Shown one piece after another: positions 17,808 to 25,337 of a stretch of 64,000 nucleotides of DNA; positions within the stretch are counted from its first letter, which is position 1, and the number at the start of each line of letters is the position of its first letter. Source of the DNA: an uncultured Bacteroidales bacterium (GTDB lineage: Bacteria; Bacteroidota; Bacteroidia; Bacteroidales; UBA932); NCBI GenBank assembly GCA_946999645.1, contig CAMQDS010000002.1:124001-188000 (forward strand). The letters run 5' to 3'. The position numbers and the translations under genes are program-made. The notes under the pieces are model-generated. The model searched no databases and was not told the DNA's origin. It saw only the letters and a list, made by a program, of their open reading frames with translations.

Positions 17808-19115
17808 ATGACAAATTTTCTACAGAAAACATTTGGTTTCGATCCACTAAAAAACAGTGTTCGTACTGAAGTTCTTGCAGGTATTACCACCTTCCTTACA
17901 ATGGCATATATATTGGCTGTCAATCCAAGTATTTTTGGAGCTCTTTCCAGCCAGGGAATGCCAAGTAATGCAGTATTTACAGCAACAGCCTTAGCTGCTA
18001 TAGTAGGTACTTTAGTGATGTCAGTATATGCAAAGAAACCTTTTGGTTTAGCTCCAGGAATGGGACTTAATGCATTCTTTGTATTTACTGTATGTCTTGG
18101 AATGGGTCATAATTGGACCTTTGCTCTTACAGCCATCTTCCTTGAAGGAATATTATTTATTCTGATGACATTGACCAATGTCCGTAAACTCATAGTTAAT
18201 GCTATACCTTTTGGTCTTAAAAAGGCAATAGGAGTTGGTATTGGTCTGTATATAGCCTTTATCGGTCTTAAATCAGCTGGAATTATCGTAAGTAATGAGG
18301 CTACTTCTGTTTCTCTTGGCACTTTAAGTGATAAGGCAGTTCTCTTAGCGCTGTTTGGTCTTCTACTAACTGCTGTATTGGTTGTTTTGAACGTTAGAGG
18401 CGGATTGCTTATAGGCATCCTTGCTACTACTGTGATAGGAGTTCCTCTTGGAGTTACTACTTTTAATGGAATTATCTCAACCCCACCTTCAATCTCTCCA
18501 ATCTTCTGTAAGTTTGAATGGGAAAACATTCTCTCAACAGATATGTTTGTAGTCCTGTTCACTTTTCTTTTTATAGATATGTTTGATACAATAGGTACAG
18601 TGTTGGGTGTTTCTGTTAAGTCAGGAATGGTAGATAGCAAAGGTCAGGTTGACGGCATTAACAGGATACTTATGGCTGATGCAATTGCAACTGTAGCAGG
18701 TGCAATATTTGGTACAAGTACAACAACAACATATATTGAAAGTGCTTCAGGTGTTGCTGAAGGGGGACGTACTGGACTTACATCATTCGTTATTGCTGTA
18801 TGTTTTGCCATTGCGTTGCTTTTTGCCCCTCTTTTCCTTGCTATACCTGGTGCTGCAACTGGTCCGGTGCTTGTAATAGTAGGCGTTATGATGGCTACTC
18901 CAGTAAAAGATATAGAATGGGGCGATTATTCAGAAGCAATTCCTGCATTTATTACTATGCTATTTATGCCACTTGCATACAGTATTTCAGACGGTATAAT
19001 GATCGGTATGGTTTCATACGTTCTTATAAATGCTTGCTCAGGTAAATTCAAAAAAATATCAGTTACATTATGGATACTGGCTGCGTTATTCGTAGTAAGG
19101 TATGTATTTATGTAA
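17808..19115 (+). CDS. AzgA-type purine permease (guanine/hypoxanthine/adenine)
   Basis: 435-residue inner-membrane permease of the AzgA/GhxP/PurP branch. Hallmarks: N-terminal RTEVLAGITTFLTMAYILAVNP, the PFGLAPGMGLNAFF loop, the FLFIDMFDTIGT motif, and GTSTTTTYIESASGVAEGGRTGLT. It imports purine bases by proton symport, which would feed apt and related enzymes. Last gene of the operon, 12 nt after the DUF5020 gene and followed by a clear terminator. Confidence 0.93.
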   Translation: MTNFLQKTFGFDPLKNSVRTEVLAGITTFLTMAYILAVNPSIFGALSSQGMPSNAVFTATALAAIVGTLVMSVYAKKPFGLAPGMGLNAFFVFTVCLGMGHNWTFALTAIFLEGILFILMTLTNVRKLIVNAIPFGLKKAIGVGIGLYIAFIGLKSAGIIVSNEATSVSLGTLSDKAVLLALFGLLLTAVLVVLNVRGGLLIGILATTVIGVPLGVTTFNGIISTPPSISPIFCKFEWENILSTDMFVVLFTFLFIDMFDTIGTVLGVSVKSGMVDSKGQVDGINRILMADAIATVAGAIFGTSTTTTYIESASGVAEGGRTGLTSFVIAVCFAIALLFAPLFLAIPGAATGPVLVIVGVMMATPVKDIEWGDYSEAIPAFITMLFMPLAYSISDGIMIGMVSYVLINACSGKFKKISVTLWILAALFVVRYVFM

Positions 19116-19138
19116 ACTTTAAACAATAGTATTTTTAG

Positions 19139-19170
19139 GGCTGTCCGAAATTTAATCGGGCAGCCTTTTT
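19139..19170 (+). terminator. Intrinsic terminator of the nucleobase operon
   Basis: Ten-pair stem GGCTGTCCGA / TCGGGCAGCC (one T-G pair), loop AATTTAA, followed directly by TTTTT. It starts 24 nt after the permease stop. Confidence 0.9.
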
Positions 19171-19206
19171 AAATAATTTATCTTTCTAAATTCAATGAAA
19201 TTTTCA

Positions 19207-19237
19207 TTTGAGGAAATGTATAAATTGGATATCTTTG
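19207..19237 (+). promoter_or_regulatory. marR promoter, Bacteroides type
   Basis: TTTG (19207-19210), 19-nt spacer, TATCTTTG (19230-19237): exact consensus. Because it lies inside the 5' extension of the marR frame, it shows that translation starts downstream, at 19277. Confidence 0.72.
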
Positions 19238-19276
19238 CAAGTATTAATAGTGTACTCTTTTACAATATATATACTT

Positions 19277-19762
19277 ATGGTACTAAGTAAACAACTAGGA
19301 GTTTTTTTAAATTTTGTTCATAATAGATTTAAACAAAATGTCAATGAGGCTTTTGTGAATGGTGGTTTTGATATAACGGCGGAGCAATTTCTACTTTTAG
19401 ATACTCTTTGGACAGAAGGCACTCTTACTCAACAGCAGATTGCAGATATAATGCTGAAAGATAAGAACTCAGTAGTTAAACTTATTGATAGTTTGGAAGA
19501 TAAAAAACTCGTTAAGAGAGAGAACAGTTCCAAAGACAGGAGACAGAATCTTATTAAGATTACAGCAAAGGCAAATAAAATTAAGGATAAAGTTACTGAT
19601 ATGGCAATTATTGCTGTAGATAGCATAATAGAGGGTGTAGATTCTAATGAACTTAAAACATTTATAAATGTTTTGGACCGTATGGCTCGTAATATGGACA
19701 AAAAGATTGATTTATTGGAAATTGCACGCAAATTTCCAACAACTGTAAATCAAAGTATTTAG
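19277..19762 (+). CDS. MarR-family transcriptional regulator
   Basis: 161 residues from the ATG at 19277. The winged helix-turn-helix spans about residues 40-100: the TLTQQQIADIMLKDKNSVVKLID helices, then the wing KRENSSKDRRQNLIKIT with the DRR signature that contacts DNA. Such proteins are usually dimeric repressors released by small aromatic ligands or oxidation. No cysteine is seen in the domain. Its target is unknown; it stands alone between the nucleobase operon and a convergent phosphatase gene. The frame is open further upstream, but the promoter lies in that part. Confidence 0.9.
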   Translation: MVLSKQLGVFLNFVHNRFKQNVNEAFVNGGFDITAEQFLLLDTLWTEGTLTQQQIADIMLKDKNSVVKLIDSLEDKKLVKRENSSKDRRQNLIKITAKANKIKDKVTDMAIIAVDSIIEGVDSNELKTFINVLDRMARNMDKKIDLLEIARKFPTTVNQSI

Positions 19763-19775
19763 CAACCTAACTAAA

Positions 19776-21140
19776 TCACTTGATTTTATCGTTTGTCGTA
19801 ATTAGGTCCTCTAACCTTATTTTAGCTTCTTTTATAAGTGGCAAATAGTAAGACTTAAATTCACTCCAATTATAATAACCGCCTTGTTCTTGTTTAATAG
19901 GAAGGGCAGCAAATTTTCCATTATACATTAGTTTTAACAAGATAGAATCTGATTTTTTGCTTTTATAAAAGATAAATTGAAGGTTGGATGCCATTGGAAT
20001 ATCAAAACTCCTCCAATAGTTTTTTAATTCATTAGGATTGTCAATTATAATTCCAAAATTATTAAGTCTCATAAATGACATCATCGGCAGAATTGCGGAA
20101 TCGTGTGAAAATCTTAGTCTTAAATCAATTGAACCAGTTGCTAAATCTTTATCTGCGCTATTAATTATCTCTTCAAGAGTAGCAGAAGAAGCAAGCATAT
20201 TTTTACGATCTGTAAGTGGCGAGGTGCCAAGATAGATGTAACCATTGTAGTTTCTTACTTCCCAAAAGGCAAAAAGTTCATCCTTGGTAAAAACTCCTTC
20301 AAAAGGATTAGAAATATTATCAAGACACTGTGTGTCCAACATACACAGAGCTAAATCTGACATAAATTTCCACATACCATACTTATTCTCAAGATAATCA
20401 GGCTCATTGAAATATCGCTTTGCAAATGACAGAGCATCAACTTTTGAGTCTAACATATCTTTTTGTGATTTCACCGCTTTCTCGTTCAATGGCTTACCCT
20501 TTATATAGTTGGAACTTTTTGGGGAATTAGGTAAAAGGTAACTTAAAAATACATTACCAGCATCAATGCTACAATCAAAGGTCCTATCTAAATGTCTTAG
20601 TTCATCCACAAAGGAAAACATACTCATCATAGTTCTTTGAAAATAAGTTGAGATGGCAACCGCGGATGTATTTCCCCTAAAAACCTCAGGATAATTATTG
20701 TACATATTGCGTGCAATTTTCCTCCATTGCTTTTGTCCGCTAACAGTCAAATCTCCTTCCCGATATTTAACTTTTTGGAAGAAATCTTTATATGTTTCAA
20801 ATAACTTTTCTCCTTTATCATTAAGTTTTCCATCAGTGTGGGCTGATGATAAAATGGAATATACATCAGAGTATAGTCCGAGTTCATGGACATATCTGGC
20901 TCCGTGTCTTCCAAACATACTTATGTACACAGGTTTATATCCTTTAGGTGCTTTTATCTCATCTTTGGTTGGGAAATCATACATATACAATTCTCCTCCT
21001 GCTTTCCATATATTTTCATAGACCTCGGTTTTGGAATCAAATTTAAATGGTGCATATTCTTGTGCCGATAGTTGTAATGATACGGAAATCAAGATAATAG
21101 AAACACTTTCTGCTATGAATCTAAGACGATATGTTTTCAT
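19776..21140 (-). CDS. Secreted histidine-type phosphatase (phytase/MINPP-like)
   Basis: 454 residues with a signal peptide (about 1-26). The histidine-phosphatase nucleophile motif is FGRHGAR, His79, with RHG and Arg82 in place; the distal proton donor motif is FSHDSAI (His346-Asp347). Family members hydrolyse phosphomonoesters such as inositol polyphosphates or sugar phosphates outside the cytosol. The HD form is that of classical acid phosphatases; MINPP-type enzymes usually carry HAE, so phytase activity is uncertain. A TAACTTTG -7 box lies upstream (21188-21181). Possibly contributes to phosphate scavenging together with the locus that starts at 23.9 kb. Confidence 0.85.
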   Translation of the reverse strand: MKTYRLRFIAESVSIILISVSLQLSAQEYAPFKFDSKTEVYENIWKAGGELYMYDFPTKDEIKAPKGYKPVYISMFGRHGARYVHELGLYSDVYSILSSAHTDGKLNDKGEKLFETYKDFFQKVKYREGDLTVSGQKQWRKIARNMYNNYPEVFRGNTSAVAISTYFQRTMMSMFSFVDELRHLDRTFDCSIDAGNVFLSYLLPNSPKSSNYIKGKPLNEKAVKSQKDMLDSKVDALSFAKRYFNEPDYLENKYGMWKFMSDLALCMLDTQCLDNISNPFEGVFTKDELFAFWEVRNYNGYIYLGTSPLTDRKNMLASSATLEEIINSADKDLATGSIDLRLRFSHDSAILPMMSFMRLNNFGIIIDNPNELKNYWRSFDIPMASNLQFIFYKSKKSDSILLKLMYNGKFAALPIKQEQGGYYNWSEFKSYYLPLIKEAKIRLEDLITTNDKIK

Positions 21141-21218
21141 GTTTTATAAAATATTTTCTTTAGAATAGTATATACTTGTACAAAGTTACATTATAATTCC
21201 TGATAAAGAAATAAAAAA

Positions 21219-21248
21219 AAGACAAGCACATTACTATGTACTTGTCTT
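21219..21248 (-). terminator. Intrinsic terminator after rplS-tRNA-Arg
   Basis: Read on the minus strand: AAGACAAG-t-ACAT, loop AGTA, ATGT-g-CTTGTCTT and then a run of T (A run at 21212-21220). It begins 3 nt past the tRNA 3' end. Confidence 0.9.
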
Positions 21249-21251
21249 AAG

Positions 21252-21325
21252 TGACTCCTACAGGATTCAAACCTGTAACCTTTTGATCCGTAGTCAAATG
21301 CTCTGTTCAGTTGAGCTAAGGAGCC
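21252..21325 (-). tRNA. tRNA-Arg (anticodon ACG)
   Basis: 74-nt cloverleaf on the minus strand: acceptor GGCTCCT/AGGAGTC with one G-T pair, discriminator A, D-arm with AGCTCA, anticodon stem TTTGA/TCAAA around loop CTACGGA (anticodon ACG, reads CGN after A34-to-inosine editing), and T-loop GTTTGAATC. The 3' CCA is not encoded. It begins 9 nt after the rplS stop and is followed directly by a terminator, so it should be processed from the rplS transcript. Confidence 0.95.
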
Positions 21326-21334
21326 GTATAATTA

Positions 21335-21724
21335 TTATTCTGCAGTATCTTCTTTGTCAGTTGAACCTACAAGTTTTTTCTCCTGAATCCTTGCTTTCTT
21401 TCCTGAAAGATTTCTTAAGTAGAATATTCTTGCTCTACGAACTTTACCTACTCTATTTAATTCTATTGAATCAATAAAAGGTGATTCGAATGGGAAAATC
21501 CTTTCAACACCTACACCACTCGCAACTTTGCGTACTGTAAAAGTTCTTGTGAATGGGGTAGAGCCATTAATTTGTATAACTACACCCTTGAACTTCTGAA
21601 TCCTCTCTTTGTCACCCTCTTTAATTTTATAATTTACAGTGACTGTATCACCTGCTTTGAAAAGAGGAAATTCGGCTGCTTTCTCATTGCGGAAAGACTG
21701 CTCTACTAAATTAATCAAATCCAT
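21335..21724 (-). CDS. rplS: 50S ribosomal protein L19 (bL19)
   Basis: 129 residues from the ATG at 21724. The core PLFKAGDTVTVNYKIKEGDKERIQKFKGVVI and the R-TFTVRKVASGVGVERIFPFESP block are diagnostic of bL19. The frame extends 16 residues upstream, but the family starts at the MDLINLVEQ segment. A C-terminal tail of about 15 acidic/polar residues follows the core. tRNA-Arg lies 9 nt downstream. Confidence 0.97.
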   Translation of the reverse strand: MDLINLVEQSFRNEKAAEFPLFKAGDTVTVNYKIKEGDKERIQKFKGVVIQINGSTPFTRTFTVRKVASGVGVERIFPFESPFIDSIELNRVGKVRRARIFYLRNLSGKKARIQEKKLVGSTDKEDTAE

Positions 21725-21794
21725 TTCTAAATTTTTTAATTGCAACATTGCCGAATTAATATAAGTATGCAAGAGGTTGCTTCATTTGGGAACG

Positions 21795-21825
21795 CAAATG
21801 TAAAAATAATTTTCTACTTGACAAA
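21795..21825 (-). promoter_or_regulatory. rplS promoter, Bacteroides type
   Basis: Minus strand TTTG (21825-21822), 19-nt spacer, TACATTTG (21802-21795): exact consensus, leaving an untranslated leader of about 65 nt. Confidence 0.7.
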
Positions 21826-21850
21826 GAAAAATATCGAATTTTAATAAAAA

Positions 21851-23029
21851 TTAGAAATTCTCACTCATTCTGTCAAAAATAGTCTTGTCACTTCTGCTTG
21901 GATTAGGAGTAAATGAATCACTTTCTCGTATAGATTCTAATGCTGATTTTTCGCTTGATTTCAACTTTTTAGGTATCCATACAATATATTTTACATATAA
22001 ATCTCCAGTACCGCTACCGTATCCGTTTATTGATGGAAGACCTCTTCCTCTAAGTCTTACTACAGTTCCTGATTGTGTTCCTGGATCTACCTTTGTCTTG
22101 TATGTTCCGTCAAGGCAAGGTATTGTTACGTCTGCTCCAAGAATAGCATCTGTTACAGATATTAATTTGGTGTAGAACAGATTGTTGCCCTCCCTCTTTA
22201 AATATGGGTGAGGAACTTCCTCTATTAATATAAGTAAGTCTCCGTTAATGCCTCCGTTTTTAGCTCCATGACCTTCTCCTCTCATTGTCAACTGCATCCC
22301 GTTCTCGACTCCTGCAGGAATATTTACCTTAATACTGACTCTCTTCCTTATAAGTCCGCTTCCGCCACATGTGTGACAAGGATTCTTAACTATTGTTCCT
22401 TCTCCTCCGCAATGCTGACATGTAGTGTAGGTTACAGTTTGTCCGAAAAAGCTGTTTGTAACATGTTGTTCCTGTCCACTTCCATGACAATAAGGACATG
22501 TCTGAACATCTGAAGGATTGAGAGTTCCCTTTCCATTACAGTCTGGACATGCCTCATTCCTTTCAATTGAAACTTCTTTTTGAACTCCAGTTGCAATTTC
22601 TTCCAGAGTTAGTTTAACACGAGTGCGAATATCTCTTCCCCTAAATACTCTCTGGTGAGTTTCTCCACGCGTCGCGCCACTAAATCCGCTAAATCCGCCG
22701 AATCCATGGAAGTTACCTCCGAACAGATCGTTTAGTATGTCATTTAAATTACCAAAACCTTCGCTGAAATCAGGAGCTCCTTGACTACCTAACCCTGCTT
22801 GCCCAAATTTGTCATATTTTGCTCTTTTATCAGGATCACTAAGTACAGAATATGCCTCAGAAGCTTCTTTGAATTTTTCTTCTGCTGTTTTCTTTTCTGC
22901 ATCAGTGCTATTTACCCATCTATCAGGGTGCCATTTAAGCGCTGCTTTTCTATATGCTGACTTTATGTCATCAACTGAAGCACCTTTTTGCAGCCCAAGT
23001 ACTTCATAATAATCTTTCTTTTCTGCCAT
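21851..23029 (-). CDS. dnaJ: Chaperone DnaJ
   Basis: Hsp40 co-chaperone that delivers substrates to DnaK and stimulates its ATPase. 392 residues with all class I parts: J domain with HPD at 34-36, a Gly/Phe-rich linker (about 70-125), a four-repeat zinc-binding region (CPDCNGKG, CPYCHGSG, CQHCGGEG, CHTCGGSG), and C-terminal substrate-binding beta domains. It lies 3 nt behind grpE in the same operon; dnaK is elsewhere. Confidence 0.97.
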   Translation of the reverse strand: MAEKKDYYEVLGLQKGASVDDIKSAYRKAALKWHPDRWVNSTDAEKKTAEEKFKEASEAYSVLSDPDKRAKYDKFGQAGLGSQGAPDFSEGFGNLNDILNDLFGGNFHGFGGFSGFSGATRGETHQRVFRGRDIRTRVKLTLEEIATGVQKEVSIERNEACPDCNGKGTLNPSDVQTCPYCHGSGQEQHVTNSFFGQTVTYTTCQHCGGEGTIVKNPCHTCGGSGLIRKRVSIKVNIPAGVENGMQLTMRGEGHGAKNGGINGDLLILIEEVPHPYLKREGNNLFYTKLISVTDAILGADVTIPCLDGTYKTKVDPGTQSGTVVRLRGRGLPSINGYGSGTGDLYVKYIVWIPKKLKSSEKSALESIRESDSFTPNPSRSDKTIFDRMSENF

Positions 23030-23032
23030 AGT

Positions 23033-23665
23033 TTAAATTCCCACAACTACTTTTGCAAAACGCAAAATTTTGCCGTTGAGTTTATAACCTGTAGATACTA
23101 CATCGAATACCAATCCCTTTTTATCTTCTTCATTTACAGGAACCTGTGCTACAGCTTCGTGTAAATCCGTATTAAATTTCTCTCCCTTTGCCTCTATTTT
23201 CTCCAAACCTTTGGTTTTAAGATAAGAAAGCAATTTATTGTAGATAAGGGAAGTACCCTCTTTCGCTGCCTTATCTTCAGAATTTTTCAGCAACTGGACA
23301 GCTCTTTCAAAATCATCCAATATCGGTAGTAGACCTTTAATAGTCTCAGATGCAGCAGAATTAATAAGTTGTAGTCTATCTTCTGCCGAACGTCTGCGGA
23401 AGGTCTCAAATTCTGCCATAAGGCGTATATAGTCATTTTTCTCAGCAGCCAATTTGGCTTTGAGTGTTTCTATCTCTTCTTGTTCCTTATTCTTTTTGCT
23501 TTCCTCTGCATCATCAGGCTTTTCTTCCTCAATGCACTCGTTTTCTTCCTCAATGCACTCGTTCTCTTCCGTTTTAATCTTCTGATTTTCCGGTTCTTGT
23601 GAAGCTGCTTTCTCCATCTCTATCTTTTCCTTTATCTTTTTCGATTTTTCGTTTTGCTTTTTCAT
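23033..23665 (-). CDS. grpE: Nucleotide exchange factor GrpE
   Basis: 210 residues. The C-terminal two-thirds form the GrpE long helix and head (EFETFRRRSAEDRLQLIN; the AVAQVPVNEEDKKG and VVSTGYKLNGKILRFAKVVVG blocks). The first 75 or so residues are a low-complexity, Lys/Glu-rich tail that includes a duplicated NECIEEE unit from a perfect 21-bp tandem repeat. It releases ADP from DnaK. First gene of grpE-dnaJ; no CIRCE element is seen upstream. Confidence 0.96.
   Translation of the reverse strand: MKKQNEKSKKIKEKIEMEKAASQEPENQKIKTEENECIEEENECIEEEKPDDAEESKKNKEQEEIETLKAKLAAEKNDYIRLMAEFETFRRRSAEDRLQLINSAASETIKGLLPILDDFERAVQLLKNSEDKAAKEGTSLIYNKLLSYLKTKGLEKIEAKGEKFNTDLHEAVAQVPVNEEDKKGLVFDVVSTGYKLNGKILRFAKVVVGI
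23520..23561. repeat. 21-bp tandem duplication inside grpE
   Basis: Two perfect copies (23520-23540 and 23541-23561) of a 21-bp unit encoding seven residues, so the frame is kept. It falls in the disordered acidic tail of GrpE; a third, decayed partial copy may follow. Confidence 0.9.
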
Positions 23666-23797
23666 ATTTTATCAACCTTTTATATTTCTTTGAAAACAGT
23701 CCGTAAATAAGGACTAAAATCAGTGCCCAAAGCATAACATATTTTCTCTCGATAGAATAATGTGTAATCGAAAGAACGTATAAAACATTACAAATTA

Positions 23798-23856
23798 TCT
23801 GCCAGTTTTTATTTATGTCATAATGGCAGAGTTTATAGAAATGGCAGAGTTATAGA
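23798..23856 (+). promoter_or_regulatory. Repeated TGGCAGA elements upstream of glpT
   Basis: An imperfect tandem repeat (AATGGCAGAGTTTATAGA at 23822-23839 and AATGGCAGAGTTATAGA at 23840-23856), plus an inverted TCTGCCA at 23798-23804. It lies 28-86 nt ahead of a TAACTTTG -7 box (23884-23891) for glpT. An operator for the phosphate-ester locus is inferred; the 18-bp spacing would place activator or repressor copies almost two helical turns apart. Confidence 0.4.
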
Positions 23857-23883
23857 TATTTTCCTAATATTAAAAAAAAAGAT

Positions 23884-23891
23884 TAACTTTG
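23884..23891 (+). promoter_or_regulatory. Probable -7 element of the glpT operon
   Basis: TAACTTTG, 33 nt before the glpT ATG. No good -33 TTTG stands 19-21 nt upstream, which is what an activator-dependent promoter would show. Confidence 0.45.
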
Positions 23892-23924
23892 TTTCAATTT
23901 GAAAAATAATTTATTTCTAAAACT

Positions 23925-25334
23925 ATGTCCAGATTCTTTGATCCTCCTGTAGCTAAACCACAACTACCAGAGGAAAAAATTTCAAAAGTTTATCCCTCTA
24001 TGAGGCTGAAAGTCTTTCTTGGAGCCTTTCTTGGTTATGCAGGTTATTATTTAGTAAGGAAAAACCTGTCTCTTGCCGCTCCAGGAATGATAGATGAGGG
24101 TCTTATAAATGAAATGCAGGTAGGTATTGCCATGTCTGCTGTTTCAATAGCTTATGCTTTCAGTAAGTTTATAATGGGAAGTATCTCTGACCGTTCCGAT
24201 GCAAGGAAGTTTTTGGTCGTAGGCTTGCTTCTGTCTGCACTCACAATGATTGTTACAGGTGTTATTCCATTTAGTCCTGACACGAAAGCCCTCAATATGA
24301 CTATTATATTCATATTGATGTTGGTAGTTGGTTGGCTTTCAGGTATGGGTTGGCCTCCATGTGGAAGAATAATGGCACATTGGTTCTCTCAAAATGAAAG
24401 AAGTTTCAAAATGTCAGTATGGAATACTTCTCATACTTTTGGAAGCGGTACTCTTGGATTACTCGCTACTGCGGGAATGAGTGCTGTTGTCTTTATGGGC
24501 TTTTCAGAGGCTGAGGCTTGGAAAGGAGCGTTTATTATTCCATCTATTATTGCCGTTTTGATTGCTATAATATGTTGGTTACTAATTAGGGATACACCTC
24601 AGTCTTGTGGACTTCCTTCTATTAATGATTATAGAAATGATTACTCAGGTGTTAAATCTAAGGTAAAGGATACTGAAAAAATACCTTTTAAAACGCTGTT
24701 TATAGATTATATTTTCAAAAACAAACTACTTTGGGCAGTTGCTTGCGCAAATATATTCGTATATATGGTAAGGTATGGAATAGGAGATTGGGCTCCTACA
24801 TATTTGCAGCAGAAAAGTATAATGACAGCGAGTGAAAGTAACCTTGCTTTTTCATTGCACAATTATGCTGGAATAGTAGGTACTGTAGTATGCGGTTGGA
24901 TTTCATCCAAATTCTTTAAAGGACGTTGCGCCCCTGCTAATGTTATTTTTATGGGAGTGGTACTAATTGGAGTACTTATGTATTGGCAGTCAGCGCCATT
25001 GGCTGCGATGTTTAGTAATCCAGTTACTGCTCAAAAGGCAATTATCTATACGGCACTTATTATAATAGGTTTTTGTATATATGGACCTGTTGCCCTGATA
25101 GGTATACAGGCACTTAATTTAGTTCCTAAAAATGCAGCTGGTACCGCGGCTGGTTTTGTAGGATTATTCGGATACCTTTTTGGAGATGCCATTGTATCAA
25201 AAATTGCAATGGGAGCAATTATTCAAGGTGCAGGATGGAATACTGCTCTGATGCTTTTCCCAATTTGTTGTGTTATAGCAATGGTTTTGTGTGCTTTACC
25301 TTGGAATCAGGAAAAACAGCTTGCAAATCTTTAA
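23925..25334 (+). CDS. glpT: Glycerol-3-phosphate/phosphate antiporter
   Basis: Inner-membrane major facilitator of the organophosphate:Pi antiporter family; 469 residues, 12 helices. It matches GlpT over the whole length, including the N-terminal MSRFFDPPVAKPQLP pattern, GMGWPPCG, and the DTPQSCGLP-SINDY loop between helices 6 and 7. Substrate residues are kept: Arg45 (same number as in E. coli), Lys81, His170 and Arg283 (equivalents of Lys80, His165, Arg269). It exchanges sn-glycerol-3-phosphate for phosphate. First gene of the locus; the next gene starts 3 nt after its stop. UhpT (hexose phosphate) is a less likely alternative. Confidence 0.88.
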   Translation: MSRFFDPPVAKPQLPEEKISKVYPSMRLKVFLGAFLGYAGYYLVRKNLSLAAPGMIDEGLINEMQVGIAMSAVSIAYAFSKFIMGSISDRSDARKFLVVGLLLSALTMIVTGVIPFSPDTKALNMTIIFILMLVVGWLSGMGWPPCGRIMAHWFSQNERSFKMSVWNTSHTFGSGTLGLLATAGMSAVVFMGFSEAEAWKGAFIIPSIIAVLIAIICWLLIRDTPQSCGLPSINDYRNDYSGVKSKVKDTEKIPFKTLFIDYIFKNKLLWAVACANIFVYMVRYGIGDWAPTYLQQKSIMTASESNLAFSLHNYAGIVGTVVCGWISSKFFKGRCAPANVIFMGVVLIGVLMYWQSAPLAAMFSNPVTAQKAIIYTALIIIGFCIYGPVALIGIQALNLVPKNAAGTAAGFVGLFGYLFGDAIVSKIAMGAIIQGAGWNTALMLFPICCVIAMVLCALPWNQEKQLANL

Positions 25335-25337
25335 TAA

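Noticed and set aside
21252..21325. tRNA-Arg as an integration site for a mobile element
   Set aside because: No integrase, direct repeat of the tRNA 3' end or phage genes lie on either side; neighbours are core genes.
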